Below are positions 7,726 through 13,897 of a stretch of DNA of 13,897 nucleotides, in pieces; position 1 is the stretch's first letter; each line of letters starts with the position of its first letter. The stretch spans positions 1-13,897 of the forward strand of contig JAJYDZ010000009.1 in NCBI GenBank assembly GCA_021790415.1. Direction: 5' to 3'. This DNA comes from Thermoplasmata archaeon (GTDB taxonomy: Archaea > Thermoplasmatota > Thermoplasmata > Thermoplasmatales > Thermoplasmataceae). The notes under the pieces were generated by a model that was given only the letters and a program-made list of their open reading frames with translations, made no database searches and was not told the origin of the DNA. The translations under genes were made by a program, and so were the position numbers.

Positions 7726-9174
7726 CTATTGCGTTGTTTGGACTATTCTTTGGCTTTCTATGTTTCTAAAGTAGTGGAATGCCGTAATGGCAAGTCCAAA
7801 CACCATTACAAGTATTCCTGCGATTATCATTACTTCCCCTTCCTGCGTGATTAATGGTGATGCCACTTTATTTAAGTATTGACTATTGACATCCATGCTC
7901 TCAATACCAATGGCCACTAATATGAGTCCGAAAATTACTGAAAATATTGCCTGCCCCAATAACTTATTGTGCGCTTTTGCCATTTTCTGTGGTTTATCTG
8001 GTTTTGATGATCTTTGAGCGAACGCCGTGCTGAGATAAATATATGTAAAGTAACCTGCAATACTTCCAAGTATTATTCCAACTGTAAAGACAAGTCCGAA
8101 TATGGAAAGCCCTGCCAGACCGCTCCAGAAACCCCCTACACTGCATCCTTGGGCAATTCTTGCTCCTATGGCGATAATCATACCTCCTACAAATCCTATG
8201 GAGAGATCTCCGACTTTACTTGCAGAGCCTGAAGGTAAACGAATTTTGAATGTCCCTCTTACCATTGAGAATATTGCCGACCCCGCAATAATCATCAATA
8301 TGAAAAATGAGAATGCACTTATTATTGGGATGGTTTGATACCAATTATGGGAAACTCCGCTCCCACCAAGATATAGGCCAAATGGTGCCAGAATATACTG
8401 TGAAAATAGAGCTACAGGCGTGGTTACCCCAAGGTAATTAAAAGAATGTCCTGCTGCAAAAATGAATGATGCAATCATTGCAAATGAGAAAACTGTACCT
8501 ATGAAATATGGTGAGTTCAAGATGGCTTTTTTATTCAAAATAGGTGATTTTCCTGTGCTTGCTATTCTGTTTTTCCTCAACCTAAGGGCGACCCACAGAA
8601 TTGCAAGGAAGAAAAGTATTCCTATGATGGCTGCTCCAGCTGTGGCTGGAATTCCGGGTAGGATTCCGGGAAGGTAATTCAAAGAGCTTCCGTTTGCAAT
8701 GTTTCCGGTTCCGTTAAATTTCCACCAGTATGTGAGATCCATCCAGTTAAAAAGAGGGAATGCGAAAATTATTGATCCAAGTGCCAACCCCAGCAACTCC
8801 ATCCAGTTAACAACATACCCTGATCCAGATTTCCAGAGCATACCGACCATGCACCCCTGTCCCAGCATCATACCAAAGCCGAAGATGAATGAGCCTAGAA
8901 GAGTAAACCATCCAGCACCGGGCATAAAGGCATATGCATCAACGACCGGAATTGCTCCAATTGCCACAAGAATACCTGTTCCCAAGGCAGAAACGGCTAT
9001 GCTGATAAGTATGATTTCATATATGCTACTGTATCTTAGACCCATAACCTGATGGGTTGCTATAACCATGCAATAAGTTTTCTTTTCTGCGTAACCACCA
9101 AAAAGAAAACCGAGAATGGCATAAAATATAACTGCAAGAATTGGAGCGTATATTAGAACTGGAATAGCGGTCAT
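7726..9174 (-). CDS. YeeE/YedE family sulfur-compound transporter (TsuA-like)
   Basis: A polytopic membrane protein of 482 residues with about a dozen hydrophobic helices and two YeeE/YedE half-domains. The repeat is visible: GQGCMVGMLWKSGSG (105-119) in the first half and AQGCSVGGFWSGLAG (341-355) in the second. Each holds a conserved Cys (Cys108, Cys344) in the GC motif; a third Cys is at residue 35. In the characterised member TsuA, conserved cysteines guide thiosulfate through the membrane. A long periplasmic-type loop at about 142-175 and a charged cytoplasmic loop at about 385-405 separate the helices. GGGTGAT (9179-9185) precedes the ATG at 9174. The stop abuts the SQR-like gene, and the TusA-like gene lies 13 bases upstream, matching the known TsuA/TsuB (TusA-like) pairing. 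The substrate, thiosulfate or another sulfur species, is inferred. Confidence 0.88.
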   Translation of the reverse strand: MTAIPVLIYAPILAVIFYAILGFLFGGYAEKKTYCMVIATHQVMGLRYSSIYEIILISIAVSALGTGILVAIGAIPVVDAYAFMPGAGWFTLLGSFIFGFGMMLGQGCMVGMLWKSGSGYVVNWMELLGLALGSIIFAFPLFNWMDLTYWWKFNGTGNIANGSSLNYLPGILPGIPATAGAAIIGILFFLAILWVALRLRKNRIASTGKSPILNKKAILNSPYFIGTVFSFAMIASFIFAAGHSFNYLGVTTPVALFSQYILAPFGLYLGGSGVSHNWYQTIPIISAFSFFILMIIAGSAIFSMVRGTFKIRLPSGSASKVGDLSIGFVGGMIIAIGARIAQGCSVGGFWSGLAGLSIFGLVFTVGIILGSIAGYFTYIYLSTAFAQRSSKPDKPQKMAKAHNKLLGQAIFSVIFGLILVAIGIESMDVNSQYLNKVASPLITQEGEVMIIAGILVMVFGLAITAFHYFRNIESQRIVQTTQ

Positions 9175-9187
9175 TCAAATCACCCAA

Positions 9188-9424
9188 CTATGCCTTCTTA
9201 CCGGTCACCCTGATTGTGATTTCAAATGAATTTTCAATTTCCTTTGAACCCACAAATTCATTCCTTGTTCTTTCACACCATGCCTTTGAATCCGGCACTG
9301 CCCCCGGATCGTTTGCAACAAGAACAATTAGATCCCCATTCTGGGCCTTTTTGTAGGCTCTTATGAGATCTGTTATTGGCCCTGGACACGCTGTTCCTCT
9401 GCTGTCTACATTCAATGTTGTCAT
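9188..9424 (-). CDS. TusA/SirA-family sulfur carrier
   Basis: A small soluble protein (78 residues from the chosen start) of the TusA family, which carries sulfane sulfur as a persulfide on a conserved cysteine. The family motif is present as CPGP (Cys13 from the chosen start) near the N-terminus, after the usual LNVDSRG strand. A second Cys (AWCERT, about residue 50) is not part of the motif. The fold ends with the ITIRVTGKK strand. I place the start at the ATG at 9424 because AGGTGA (9430-9435) lies five bases before it. A GTG at 9433 falls within that site and would add three residues. The neighbours are a DsrE-family gene immediately upstream and a YeeE/YedE transporter downstream; this context points to thiosulfate or persulfide handling rather than tRNA thiolation. 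Confidence 0.9.
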   Translation of the reverse strand: MTTLNVDSRGTACPGPITDLIRAYKKAQNGDLIVLVANDPGAVPDSKAWCERTRNEFVGSKEIENSFEITIRVTGKKA

Positions 9425-9434
9425 TCTTTTCACC

Positions 9435-9860
9435 TCATAGCATAATTATCTGGTTCTCTGCTGATTGAATCATAAAGTTGGTTGCGCCAACAATATCTTC
9501 AACCATGGGGTCGAGATCCTTTTTCTGTAGATTTAGTGCGCTGGACATTAAAGAACAAACGTATACCTTAACGTCGCCGTCTTTGACCGAGTTTTGAAGA
9601 AGTGCATGCCATCCTTCGAACTTGATTTTTCTGAGACCCTCTCTAAGCTGCTTCATATAATCTTCAAACCCCTTTGGTACTATTGCATCTTTTTCATATC
9701 CACCCTTTAGAAACAGAGGTAGGGCAGTACCCGTAACAAAAATTCTCAATGGCATGCCCAGATTAACTGCTGTTTGGGTCAGTACCCCAAGCATTACCAT
9801 TTTCTCCTCCGTTCCTGTAGAAATAACAATTGATATTCCTTTATCCGCCATGTTCATCAT
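9435..9860 (-). CDS. DsrE-family sulfur-transfer protein
   Basis: A soluble alpha/beta protein, up to 141 residues, of the DsrE/DsrF-like fold. The N-terminal strand ISIVISTGTEEK (9-20), the GMPLRIFVTGTALPLF strand (35-50) and VYVCSLMSSALNL (99-111) match the family. The single cysteine, Cys102 in the last of these, is the likely sulfur-carrying residue, as in DsrE-type transferases (DsrE2/DsrE3 groups). The exact subgroup cannot be fixed by eye. In Metallosphaera cuprina, a DsrE3 and TusA exchange thiosulfate and persulfide sulfur, a useful precedent for this pair. It is the first gene of the operon. The start is ambiguous: ATG codons at 9860, 9857 and 9851 are all possible, and the TATA-like box position favours a leaderless start at 9857 or 9851. 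The stop overlaps the ribosome binding site of the TusA gene. Confidence 0.82.
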   Translation of the reverse strand: MMNMADKGISIVISTGTEEKMVMLGVLTQTAVNLGMPLRIFVTGTALPLFLKGGYEKDAIVPKGFEDYMKQLREGLRKIKFEGWHALLQNSVKDGDVKVYVCSLMSSALNLQKKDLDPMVEDIVGATNFMIQSAENQIIML

Positions 9861-9877
9861 CTCTTTACTTGGTAATA

Positions 9878-9885
9878 ATATATTT
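9878..9885 (-). promoter_or_regulatory. TATA-like box of the sulfur operon
   Basis: AAATATAT on the minus strand (plus 9878-9885) is centred 20-30 bases before the ATG cluster at 9860-9851. That spacing implies a leaderless or nearly leaderless transcript, while the three downstream genes each have a GGTGA-type ribosome binding site. Confidence 0.5.
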
Positions 9886-9907
9886 CAAACAAAGCGATAA
9901 GTACCAT

Positions 9908-9923
9908 ACCTTATTTATAAGGT
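9908..9923. promoter_or_regulatory. Palindrome behind the sulfur operon promoter, candidate operator
   Basis: ACCTTA-TTTA-TAAGGT is a perfect six-base inverted repeat with a four-base spacer, about 23 bases upstream of the TATA-like box. A further copy of the half site, ACCTTAT, occurs at 9974-9980. The position is right for a transcription regulator acting on the sulfur operon. No regulator gene is seen in the window. Confidence 0.4.
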
Positions 9924-9990
9924 GCATAAAAAATGAATAAGTTGCCATACAATTGTTGACAAAGCCTCATATAACCTTATAATGATATAT

Positions 9991-10150
9991 TCATAATTTA
10001 TATTTTAATAAGACCATACAAGCTTCGTTTCCCAATACATGATATTTCTTTTCATTTTCAAACATATTGTATGAGAATAGTGCATTTATATCATCTAAAA
10101 GTTTTTGAAATGAAATAGGTCTTTTCTGTGTTATTGACTGATTGATTCAT
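9991..10150 (-). pseudogene. Possible broken small gene in the long intergenic region
   Basis: On the minus strand an ATG at 10150, preceded by a GGGGGT stretch, opens a 19-codon frame ending at about 10091. A second frame, stop-free from 10146 down to the TGA at 9991, overlaps it and lacks a proper start codon. Its translation looks protein-like (for example KLLDDINALFSYNMFENEKK). One frameshift would join the two into a protein of about 50 residues. I recognise no family. It could equally be chance in AT-rich sequence. Confidence 0.22.
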
Positions 10151-10384
10151 TTAGACCCCCTGGAATCAAGGGGACAAGTTCATCTTTTTAGATTATAGAT
10201 AGGCAAACATAGGCATATTTAAATGCATAAATATAAAGCAAATCTCAAATTATATAAATTCAATCCCTCAGAGCATTTATGACTTTTTCATAACTTATTG
10301 CAAATAATATTTACCATTATATCTAAATATATATAAAATTAAGAGTTAGTCAGCAGATTTATTGGTATATACGAGTCAAGTAGT

Positions 10385-11044
10385 TTAGTTGTGACTAACA
10401 ACATTGCTTTTACTAATGGCCTTAAAGTCAACAAATCCAAGCCATAATAATGCTATTCCTGCTAGTTCCGCATAGTAGAGGAATGCTGGGAAAGCAACGA
10501 TATACAATGTGCCTGCGATACTAACGACAATCACCCCTGCAATTATGCTGAGTAGCTTATTGTTTCTTGTCTTCCTATATGAAATGGCAGATATCAGGAC
10601 TAACAAAATTGCAGCCGGGAAAGTCGCGATAGAAGAGGCTATCGTAACCAAAATTGGCAGAGGCCCAAAAACAACTCCTTGAGTTATTATATCTCCTACA
10701 TTTGTGGTTCCAAGAGAGACTATAAGAAATATGTCGGCTGCAATGTTGAAAATAATATATGCATCAGAAAGTCTCTTCTTACCTAGAAGAGTAACAGAGC
10801 CAATGGCTAGAAACTCAACAAGTATTGCTACTAAGAAGAGATACAATCCCATTAATAGATCTGAGAAAATTCCAAAAGCAAATACGACTTCAATTGCAAC
10901 GGAAATCGAAAAAACCCATAGACCAGCTGACCAGTAGAAGAGGTTCCCTGTTCTTTTCCTTATAAGATTTATGGACATTATTAAAGAGAGCCCTACGCTT
11001 AGAATAAGAATAATAATTGTTGATATCTCTGCCTCAATATACAT
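10385..11044 (-). CDS. Multi-pass membrane protein, unknown function
   Basis: A 219-residue protein with about seven hydrophobic segments: roughly 8-27, 36-55, 60-85, 93-110, 120-155 (possibly two), 165-180 and 183-207. The charged loops are short, and the C-terminal tail is hydrophilic (DFKAISKSNVVSHN). There is no cysteine, no signature of a known transporter and no cofactor motif. A seven-helix plan recalls sensor-type membrane domains, but I cannot assign a family. It starts at the ATG at 11044, preceded by AGGAA about 11 bases upstream, with a TATA-like TTTTAAA (plus 11080-11086) giving a leader of roughly a dozen bases. It stands alone, divergent from the second SQR gene, and shares an intergenic region with it; a link to sulfur metabolism is only positional. 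Confidence 0.72.
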   Translation of the reverse strand: MYIEAEISTIIILILSVGLSLIMSINLIRKRTGNLFYWSAGLWVFSISVAIEVVFAFGIFSDLLMGLYLFLVAILVEFLAIGSVTLLGKKRLSDAYIIFNIAADIFLIVSLGTTNVGDIITQGVVFGPLPILVTIASSIATFPAAILLVLISAISYRKTRNNKLLSIIAGVIVVSIAGTLYIVAFPAFLYYAELAGIALLWLGFVDFKAISKSNVVSHN

Positions 11045-11305
11045 CTAATTATTTCCTGTGTTATGACATTAACATAATGTTTAAAAGGTTTCCTTACAGG
11101 TCGTTTTTACATTAGCCAATTATCCATTTCACTTTGTTTATCAAGATTCTGTGTTCGTTTAGAAAAACTCTTTGGCGATCTGATTTAATATTTATGACGG
11201 TTTGCAAACTGTTTTCATTGTATTAGAGTTTTTTATTAGAATAACCCCACAAATAAGGGCATAATACAATCTTAAATAGTTATTGCTCATATAAATTAGA
11301 TTTAA
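11045..11305. promoter_or_regulatory. Divergent promoter region between membrane protein and SQR genes
   Basis: On the minus side, TTTTAAA (11080-11086) is the likely TATA box of the membrane-protein gene. On the plus side, CTTAAATA (11271-11278) lies about 31 bases before the SQR start at 11306; no ribosome binding site precedes that ATG, so a near-leaderless message is likely. In the middle, ACGGTTTGCAAACTGT (11197-11212) is a 16-base palindrome with one G-T mismatch and a perfect ten-base core, GTTTGCAAAC. It could be an operator serving either gene. Confidence 0.42.
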
Positions 11306-12547
11306 ATGCCGAAAGATAGCGATCAACGTGTTTTAAAAAAGAGGGTAGTAATAATAGGCGCGGGATTTGGTGGCTTAAGATTTTTATACGATATCAAAAA
11401 GCAATTCAAGAATGATATGGATATTGTAATAGTTGACGAAAGAGAGACAAGTCTAGAAAAGCCGTCACTTGTCGAGGTTGCACTGGCAGGAAAACCCGTG
11501 AGTCATACACAGATTCCAATAAAGAATATAGCCAAATCACAAAATGCGGAGTTTGTTAACTCAAGAGCAACTATGATAGATGCAGAAAAAAATCTCGTTA
11601 CTCTAAAGGATGGATCTATCCTTAATTATGACTATCTTGTCATTGCCACCGGTGCAGTGAAAAATTACGATGCTATTCCTGGTTTCAAAGAATATGGATA
11701 TTCAGTGTGCGACGATTATCAAGCACCAAGGATGTGGAATGCAATTAATAATTTCAAGGGGGGAAACGTTGTTATTGGGGCCTCAAAAACGAAATGGGGT
11801 GAAAAGTCAACCGATATAAAACTAGATGCCCCTTGCGAAGGGCCAATAGGAGAAATAATGTTTATGCTTGATTTTTTCCTGAGAGAGCATGATTTGAGAG
11901 AAATATCTAGCCTTACTGTTTTTACCCCTGGTAAGATATTTTTTGATGATGTTGGACCTAAGATCCATAAGAAAATAGAACCGATAATCACAAAAAAAGG
12001 TATTAAGATCGTGACTGAAAAAGTCATCACCAGAATTGAAAAAAATTCAGTTCACTTCGAAGATGGTACAGAACTTCCAAGCGACCTCACGCTGGTAATA
12101 CCTCCATATACAGGGCCAGAGTTAATCAAAGATTCTGGGTTAGGAGATGAATACGGTTTTATAAGAACAGATGAACACATGAGACATCCTCTACATCAAA
12201 ATATATTCGTCGTAGGAGATTGCAACGCCAATTCAATGCCAAAGCTAGGTCATATTGCTACATTACAGGCTGATGTGGCAGCATCCTCTTTTGCAAATGA
12301 AATAACTGGGAAAGGTAGTGTGATTAAATTCAAACCTGAAGTTTTCTGTATAATGAACAGAGGAGGAGTCGAGGCAACCTTAATTTTATCAGATACCCTT
12401 TTTGGTGGTAAGGTTGACAAGACACTGAACGGACCCATCGCTCACCTTATGAAATGGGGATTCGATACATATTCATACTATACCAGAGGAAAGTTGCCCC
12501 CCGAACTTTTACAGAAATCACTGGAGACCATGCTTAAAGAATTTTAA
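11306..12547 (+). CDS. sqr: Sulfide:quinone oxidoreductase, Acidianus-like three-cysteine type
   Basis: A 413-residue flavoprotein expected to oxidise sulfide to sulfane sulfur and reduce membrane quinone on the cytoplasmic face. FAD motifs are GAGFGG (18-23) and FVVGDCNANSMPK (301-313); YLVIATGA (110-117) is the linker typical of this fold. Four cysteines occur: Cys135 (YSVCDDY), Cys177 (APCEGP), Cys306 (in the GDC of the FAD motif) and Cys348 (EVFCIM). Cys135, Cys177 and Cys348 match the spacing of the three catalytic cysteines of the Acidianus ambivalens enzyme (129, 178, 350). The C-terminus (about 376-413) holds aromatic and basic amphipathic stretches suited to membrane docking. The N-terminal 12 residues are an extra charged extension. 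It is a single-gene unit converging on cydB. The cysteine pattern makes this the stronger SQR candidate of the two in the window. Confidence 0.88.
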   Translation: MPKDSDQRVLKKRVVIIGAGFGGLRFLYDIKKQFKNDMDIVIVDERETSLEKPSLVEVALAGKPVSHTQIPIKNIAKSQNAEFVNSRATMIDAEKNLVTLKDGSILNYDYLVIATGAVKNYDAIPGFKEYGYSVCDDYQAPRMWNAINNFKGGNVVIGASKTKWGEKSTDIKLDAPCEGPIGEIMFMLDFFLREHDLREISSLTVFTPGKIFFDDVGPKIHKKIEPIITKKGIKIVTEKVITRIEKNSVHFEDGTELPSDLTLVIPPYTGPELIKDSGLGDEYGFIRTDEHMRHPLHQNIFVVGDCNANSMPKLGHIATLQADVAASSFANEITGKGSVIKFKPEVFCIMNRGGVEATLILSDTLFGGKVDKTLNGPIAHLMKWGFDTYSYYTRGKLPPELLQKSLETMLKEF

Positions 12548-12587
12548 TAATAATTCCATAGGATTCAATAAAAGGGGTGTTACATTT

Positions 12588-12609
12588 TCTTTATTATCTT
12601 TATAAAAAG
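12588..12609. terminator. T-rich/A-rich termination zone between convergent SQR and cydB
   Basis: The 66-base gap between the converging genes carries a T-rich stretch on the + strand (about 12591-12603) and a run of five A residues at 12604-12608, which is a U-run on the minus strand. Both fit weak archaeal termination signals; there is no strong stem. Confidence 0.3.
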
Positions 12610-12613
12610 AGAA

Positions 12614-13594
12614 TCAGTTTTCTCCCTCTGCAATTGGTTCCTGATTTTCATTTTGGCTATTTCCAAAGTATATGTCAAAGAAAAAGTAGGTTAGTACAAG
12701 AAGAATTGCTCCTCCTATTAAGGTTGCATAAAACATTTGGGTTTGCATTGCTGAATTATTTAAAACTGATGTAATCAGAAGGTTCTTGCCTAACAGGTAA
12801 GGATACTGTGAATATGCTAGAAAGAATATAGATATGGATAGTAATCCCTGAAATACTAGTTTGTTTTCAGCAATGTTCTTTGTTTTGTTGAACATCCAAA
12901 GCAGAGGAATTGATAAGGTAAAAATAATCGGTATTATAAATAGAGTTGAGTTGTTGGTATCTCCCATTTCAAAGATAGAAATCCCTGAAAGTAACATGCC
13001 CATTGTTGTAACTATAAAGGGTAGAAAAGGGTTTACGTCCAATCCATAATACACCGCTGCAAGTCCGAAGAAAAGTATAGCTATCCCTATTATGAATCCG
13101 TCGTCAGGAAGAAATGTGATGAATGAAATAAGATTAAAAGTTTCAGCATTGAAATTCAATCCGTGCCCACCAATGAATGCAGCATAGATCATAACTATCA
13201 TTGCCCCAAGTACAAAAGTAACAATTGCATATGCTGAATAAAGCAGTCTTCTGTTAATGATTCGATTCTTTCTCTTCCACAGGTTTTCTGCTGAGATGAT
13301 TAACGTGTTTCTAAGGACATACAATATGAGAAGGATCAGAATATAGCTTATAAATGAATATGCCAATAATGGGAGAACGTCTGGCATAAGACCTTCCAGA
13401 TTGACAACATAGAAGACAAAGAAAGTTCCAGTAACTTCCCATATAGGGATTAAGAATTTGAATACCTTTTTCTCACTTTCCTTATACTTGAAAATTATGG
13501 CCGATGCAGCCATCAGTTCAGTTGATGCAATAGTGAAAAACATTGCAAAGATTATGAGATTGAGTACCACTTCAATATCTATCGTTTGAACCAT
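12614..13594 (-). CDS. cydB: Cytochrome bd-type quinol oxidase subunit II
   Basis: A 326-residue membrane protein with about nine hydrophobic segments (roughly 8-33, 47-69, 73-95, 116-142, 165-185, 188-210, 216-235, 248-270 and 288-310) and an acidic, Asn-rich C-terminal tail. The FLIPIWEVTGTFFVFYVVN segment (47-65) has the look of the CydB second helix, and the identity is secured by context: its start overlaps the end of a clear CydA by 16 bases. Subunit II supports the haem-bearing subunit I in the oxidase that transfers electrons from quinol to oxygen. A strong ribosome binding site, AAGGAGGT (13599-13606), sits inside the cydA coding end five bases or less from the ATG at 13594. Sequence conservation with bacterial CydB is low, as usual for this subunit. 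Confidence 0.8.
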   Translation of the reverse strand: MVQTIDIEVVLNLIIFAMFFTIASTELMAASAIIFKYKESEKKVFKFLIPIWEVTGTFFVFYVVNLEGLMPDVLPLLAYSFISYILILLILYVLRNTLIISAENLWKRKNRIINRRLLYSAYAIVTFVLGAMIVMIYAAFIGGHGLNFNAETFNLISFITFLPDDGFIIGIAILFFGLAAVYYGLDVNPFLPFIVTTMGMLLSGISIFEMGDTNNSTLFIIPIIFTLSIPLLWMFNKTKNIAENKLVFQGLLSISIFFLAYSQYPYLLGKNLLITSVLNNSAMQTQMFYATLIGGAILLVLTYFFFDIYFGNSQNENQEPIAEGEN

Positions 13595-13897
13595 TTTGAC
13601 CTCCTTGCCCTTTCCAGTTCTGTTTCCACTGCGTCGTTTTTCAAAATTCTATATGCGAAATAGAAACAAAATGGTACGACTAGGAAATAAAAGACTATTA
13701 TAGCAATACCCAGTGGAATAATTGAGGGAGAAGTGTTGGCTGCAGACTGTACAGTCATAACATTGTATATGATCCATGGCTGCCTTCCGACTTCATCTGT
13801 GACCCATCCACTATCATAAACTAAAGCAAGAAGAGGGCCGGAAATAATCATTCCATAAATGGGAAGGGTTGTTGTAATGGACTTTTTTCTGAGTAGT
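13579..13897 (-). CDS. cydA: Cytochrome bd-type quinol oxidase subunit I, C-terminal part (5' end outside window)
   Basis: The frame is open from the right window edge to the stop at 13579, giving the last 105 residues or so; the ATG at 13851 is internal, not the start. The segment contains the family's highly conserved SGWVTDEVGRQPW block (about 29-41 of the visible part) followed by a last membrane helix (IIPLGIAIIVFYFLVVPFCFYFAYRIL) and a basic cytoplasmic tail (ERARRSKWFKR). EVGRQPW is a hallmark of CydA, the subunit holding haems b558, b595 and d and the quinol site; the haem ligands and Q-loop lie outside the window. It is translated together with cydB, whose ribosome binding site lies within its last codons. 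Confidence 0.92.
   Translation of the reverse strand, partial: LLRKKSITTTLPIYGMIISGPLLALVYDSGWVTDEVGRQPWIIYNVMTVQSAANTSPSIIPLGIAIIVFYFLVVPFCFYFAYRILKNDAVETELERARRSKWFKR

Larger units (their letters stand above)
9861..10384. other. Long AT-rich intergenic region
   Basis: More than 500 bases without a clear gene, between the start of the sulfur operon and the end of the membrane-protein gene, both on the minus strand. It contains the sulfur operon promoter and palindrome, the possible broken small gene at 9991-10150, a short hairpin CCCCT-(7)-AGGGG at 10157-10173 followed by five T residues on the + strand at 10185-10189, and several TATA-like strings between 10205 and 10340. An eight-base inverted match, GTTAGTCA (10345-10352) and TGACTAAC (10392-10399), brackets the end of the neighbouring gene. 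No IS or tRNA is seen. Confidence 0.6.

Noticed and set aside
8699..9052. A 117-codon plus-strand frame (and smaller ones at 8014-8677) opposite the transporter gene
   Set aside because: Shadows of the YeeE/YedE gene: Pro-rich products that mirror Gly-rich membrane helices.
9861..10384. CRISPR array or phage attachment site in the long gap
   Set aside because: No regularly spaced repeats and no duplicate of the tRNA 3' end are visible; the repeats seen are single short palindromes.
11719..12030. A 103-codon minus-strand frame opposite the second SQR
   Set aside because: Antisense of a clearly coding SQR region, no motif and no promoter.

Overview
The window reads as chromosomal DNA of an AT-rich archaeon. 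Signs of this are leaderless or near-leaderless first genes behind TATA-like boxes, GGTGA-type ribosome binding sites inside operons, a tRNA without an encoded CCA end, and an archaeal dehydrogenase-first fusion of beta-oxidation enzymes. Gene content (Acidianus-type sulfide:quinone oxidoreductase, cytochrome bd, DsrE/TusA sulfur carriers) fits an acidophilic member of the Thermoplasmatales. That placement is an inference from gene content, not a database match.

Layout, left to right. 1-1186: the C-terminal part of an unrecognised, probably exported protein, then a small membrane protein, both on +. 1238-1861: a decayed IS5-like transposase remnant on the minus strand with two frameshifts and a lost 3' part. 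2066-4391: a two-gene + strand unit for fatty-acid metabolism, an SCP2-domain protein and a 3-hydroxyacyl-CoA dehydrogenase/enoyl-CoA hydratase fusion. 4476-6292: a minus-strand ABC exporter (permease after ATPase, overlapping, with GTG and TTG starts). 6416-6488: tRNA-Thr(UGU). 6523-9860: a minus-strand sulfur operon in the order DsrE-family protein, TusA-like carrier, YeeE/YedE (TsuA-like) transporter, SQR-like flavoprotein. 9861-10384: a long intergenic region with a palindrome behind the operon promoter and a possible broken small gene. 10385-11044: an unrecognised multi-pass membrane protein. 11306-12547: a second SQR with the three-cysteine Acidianus pattern. 12614-13897: cytochrome bd subunits (CydB, and the C-terminus of CydA running off the window) on the minus strand.

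How it may work together: the right half looks like a sulfur-respiration neighbourhood. The YeeE/YedE protein would bring in thiosulfate or a related sulfur compound, TusA and the DsrE protein would carry sulfane sulfur as a protein persulfide, the SQR-type flavoproteins would oxidise sulfide and reduce quinone, and cytochrome bd would reoxidise the quinol with oxygen. The parts are seen; the coupling between them is inferred from family knowledge and proximity. The left half (fatty-acid enzymes, ABC exporter, tRNA) is ordinary housekeeping or accessory content.
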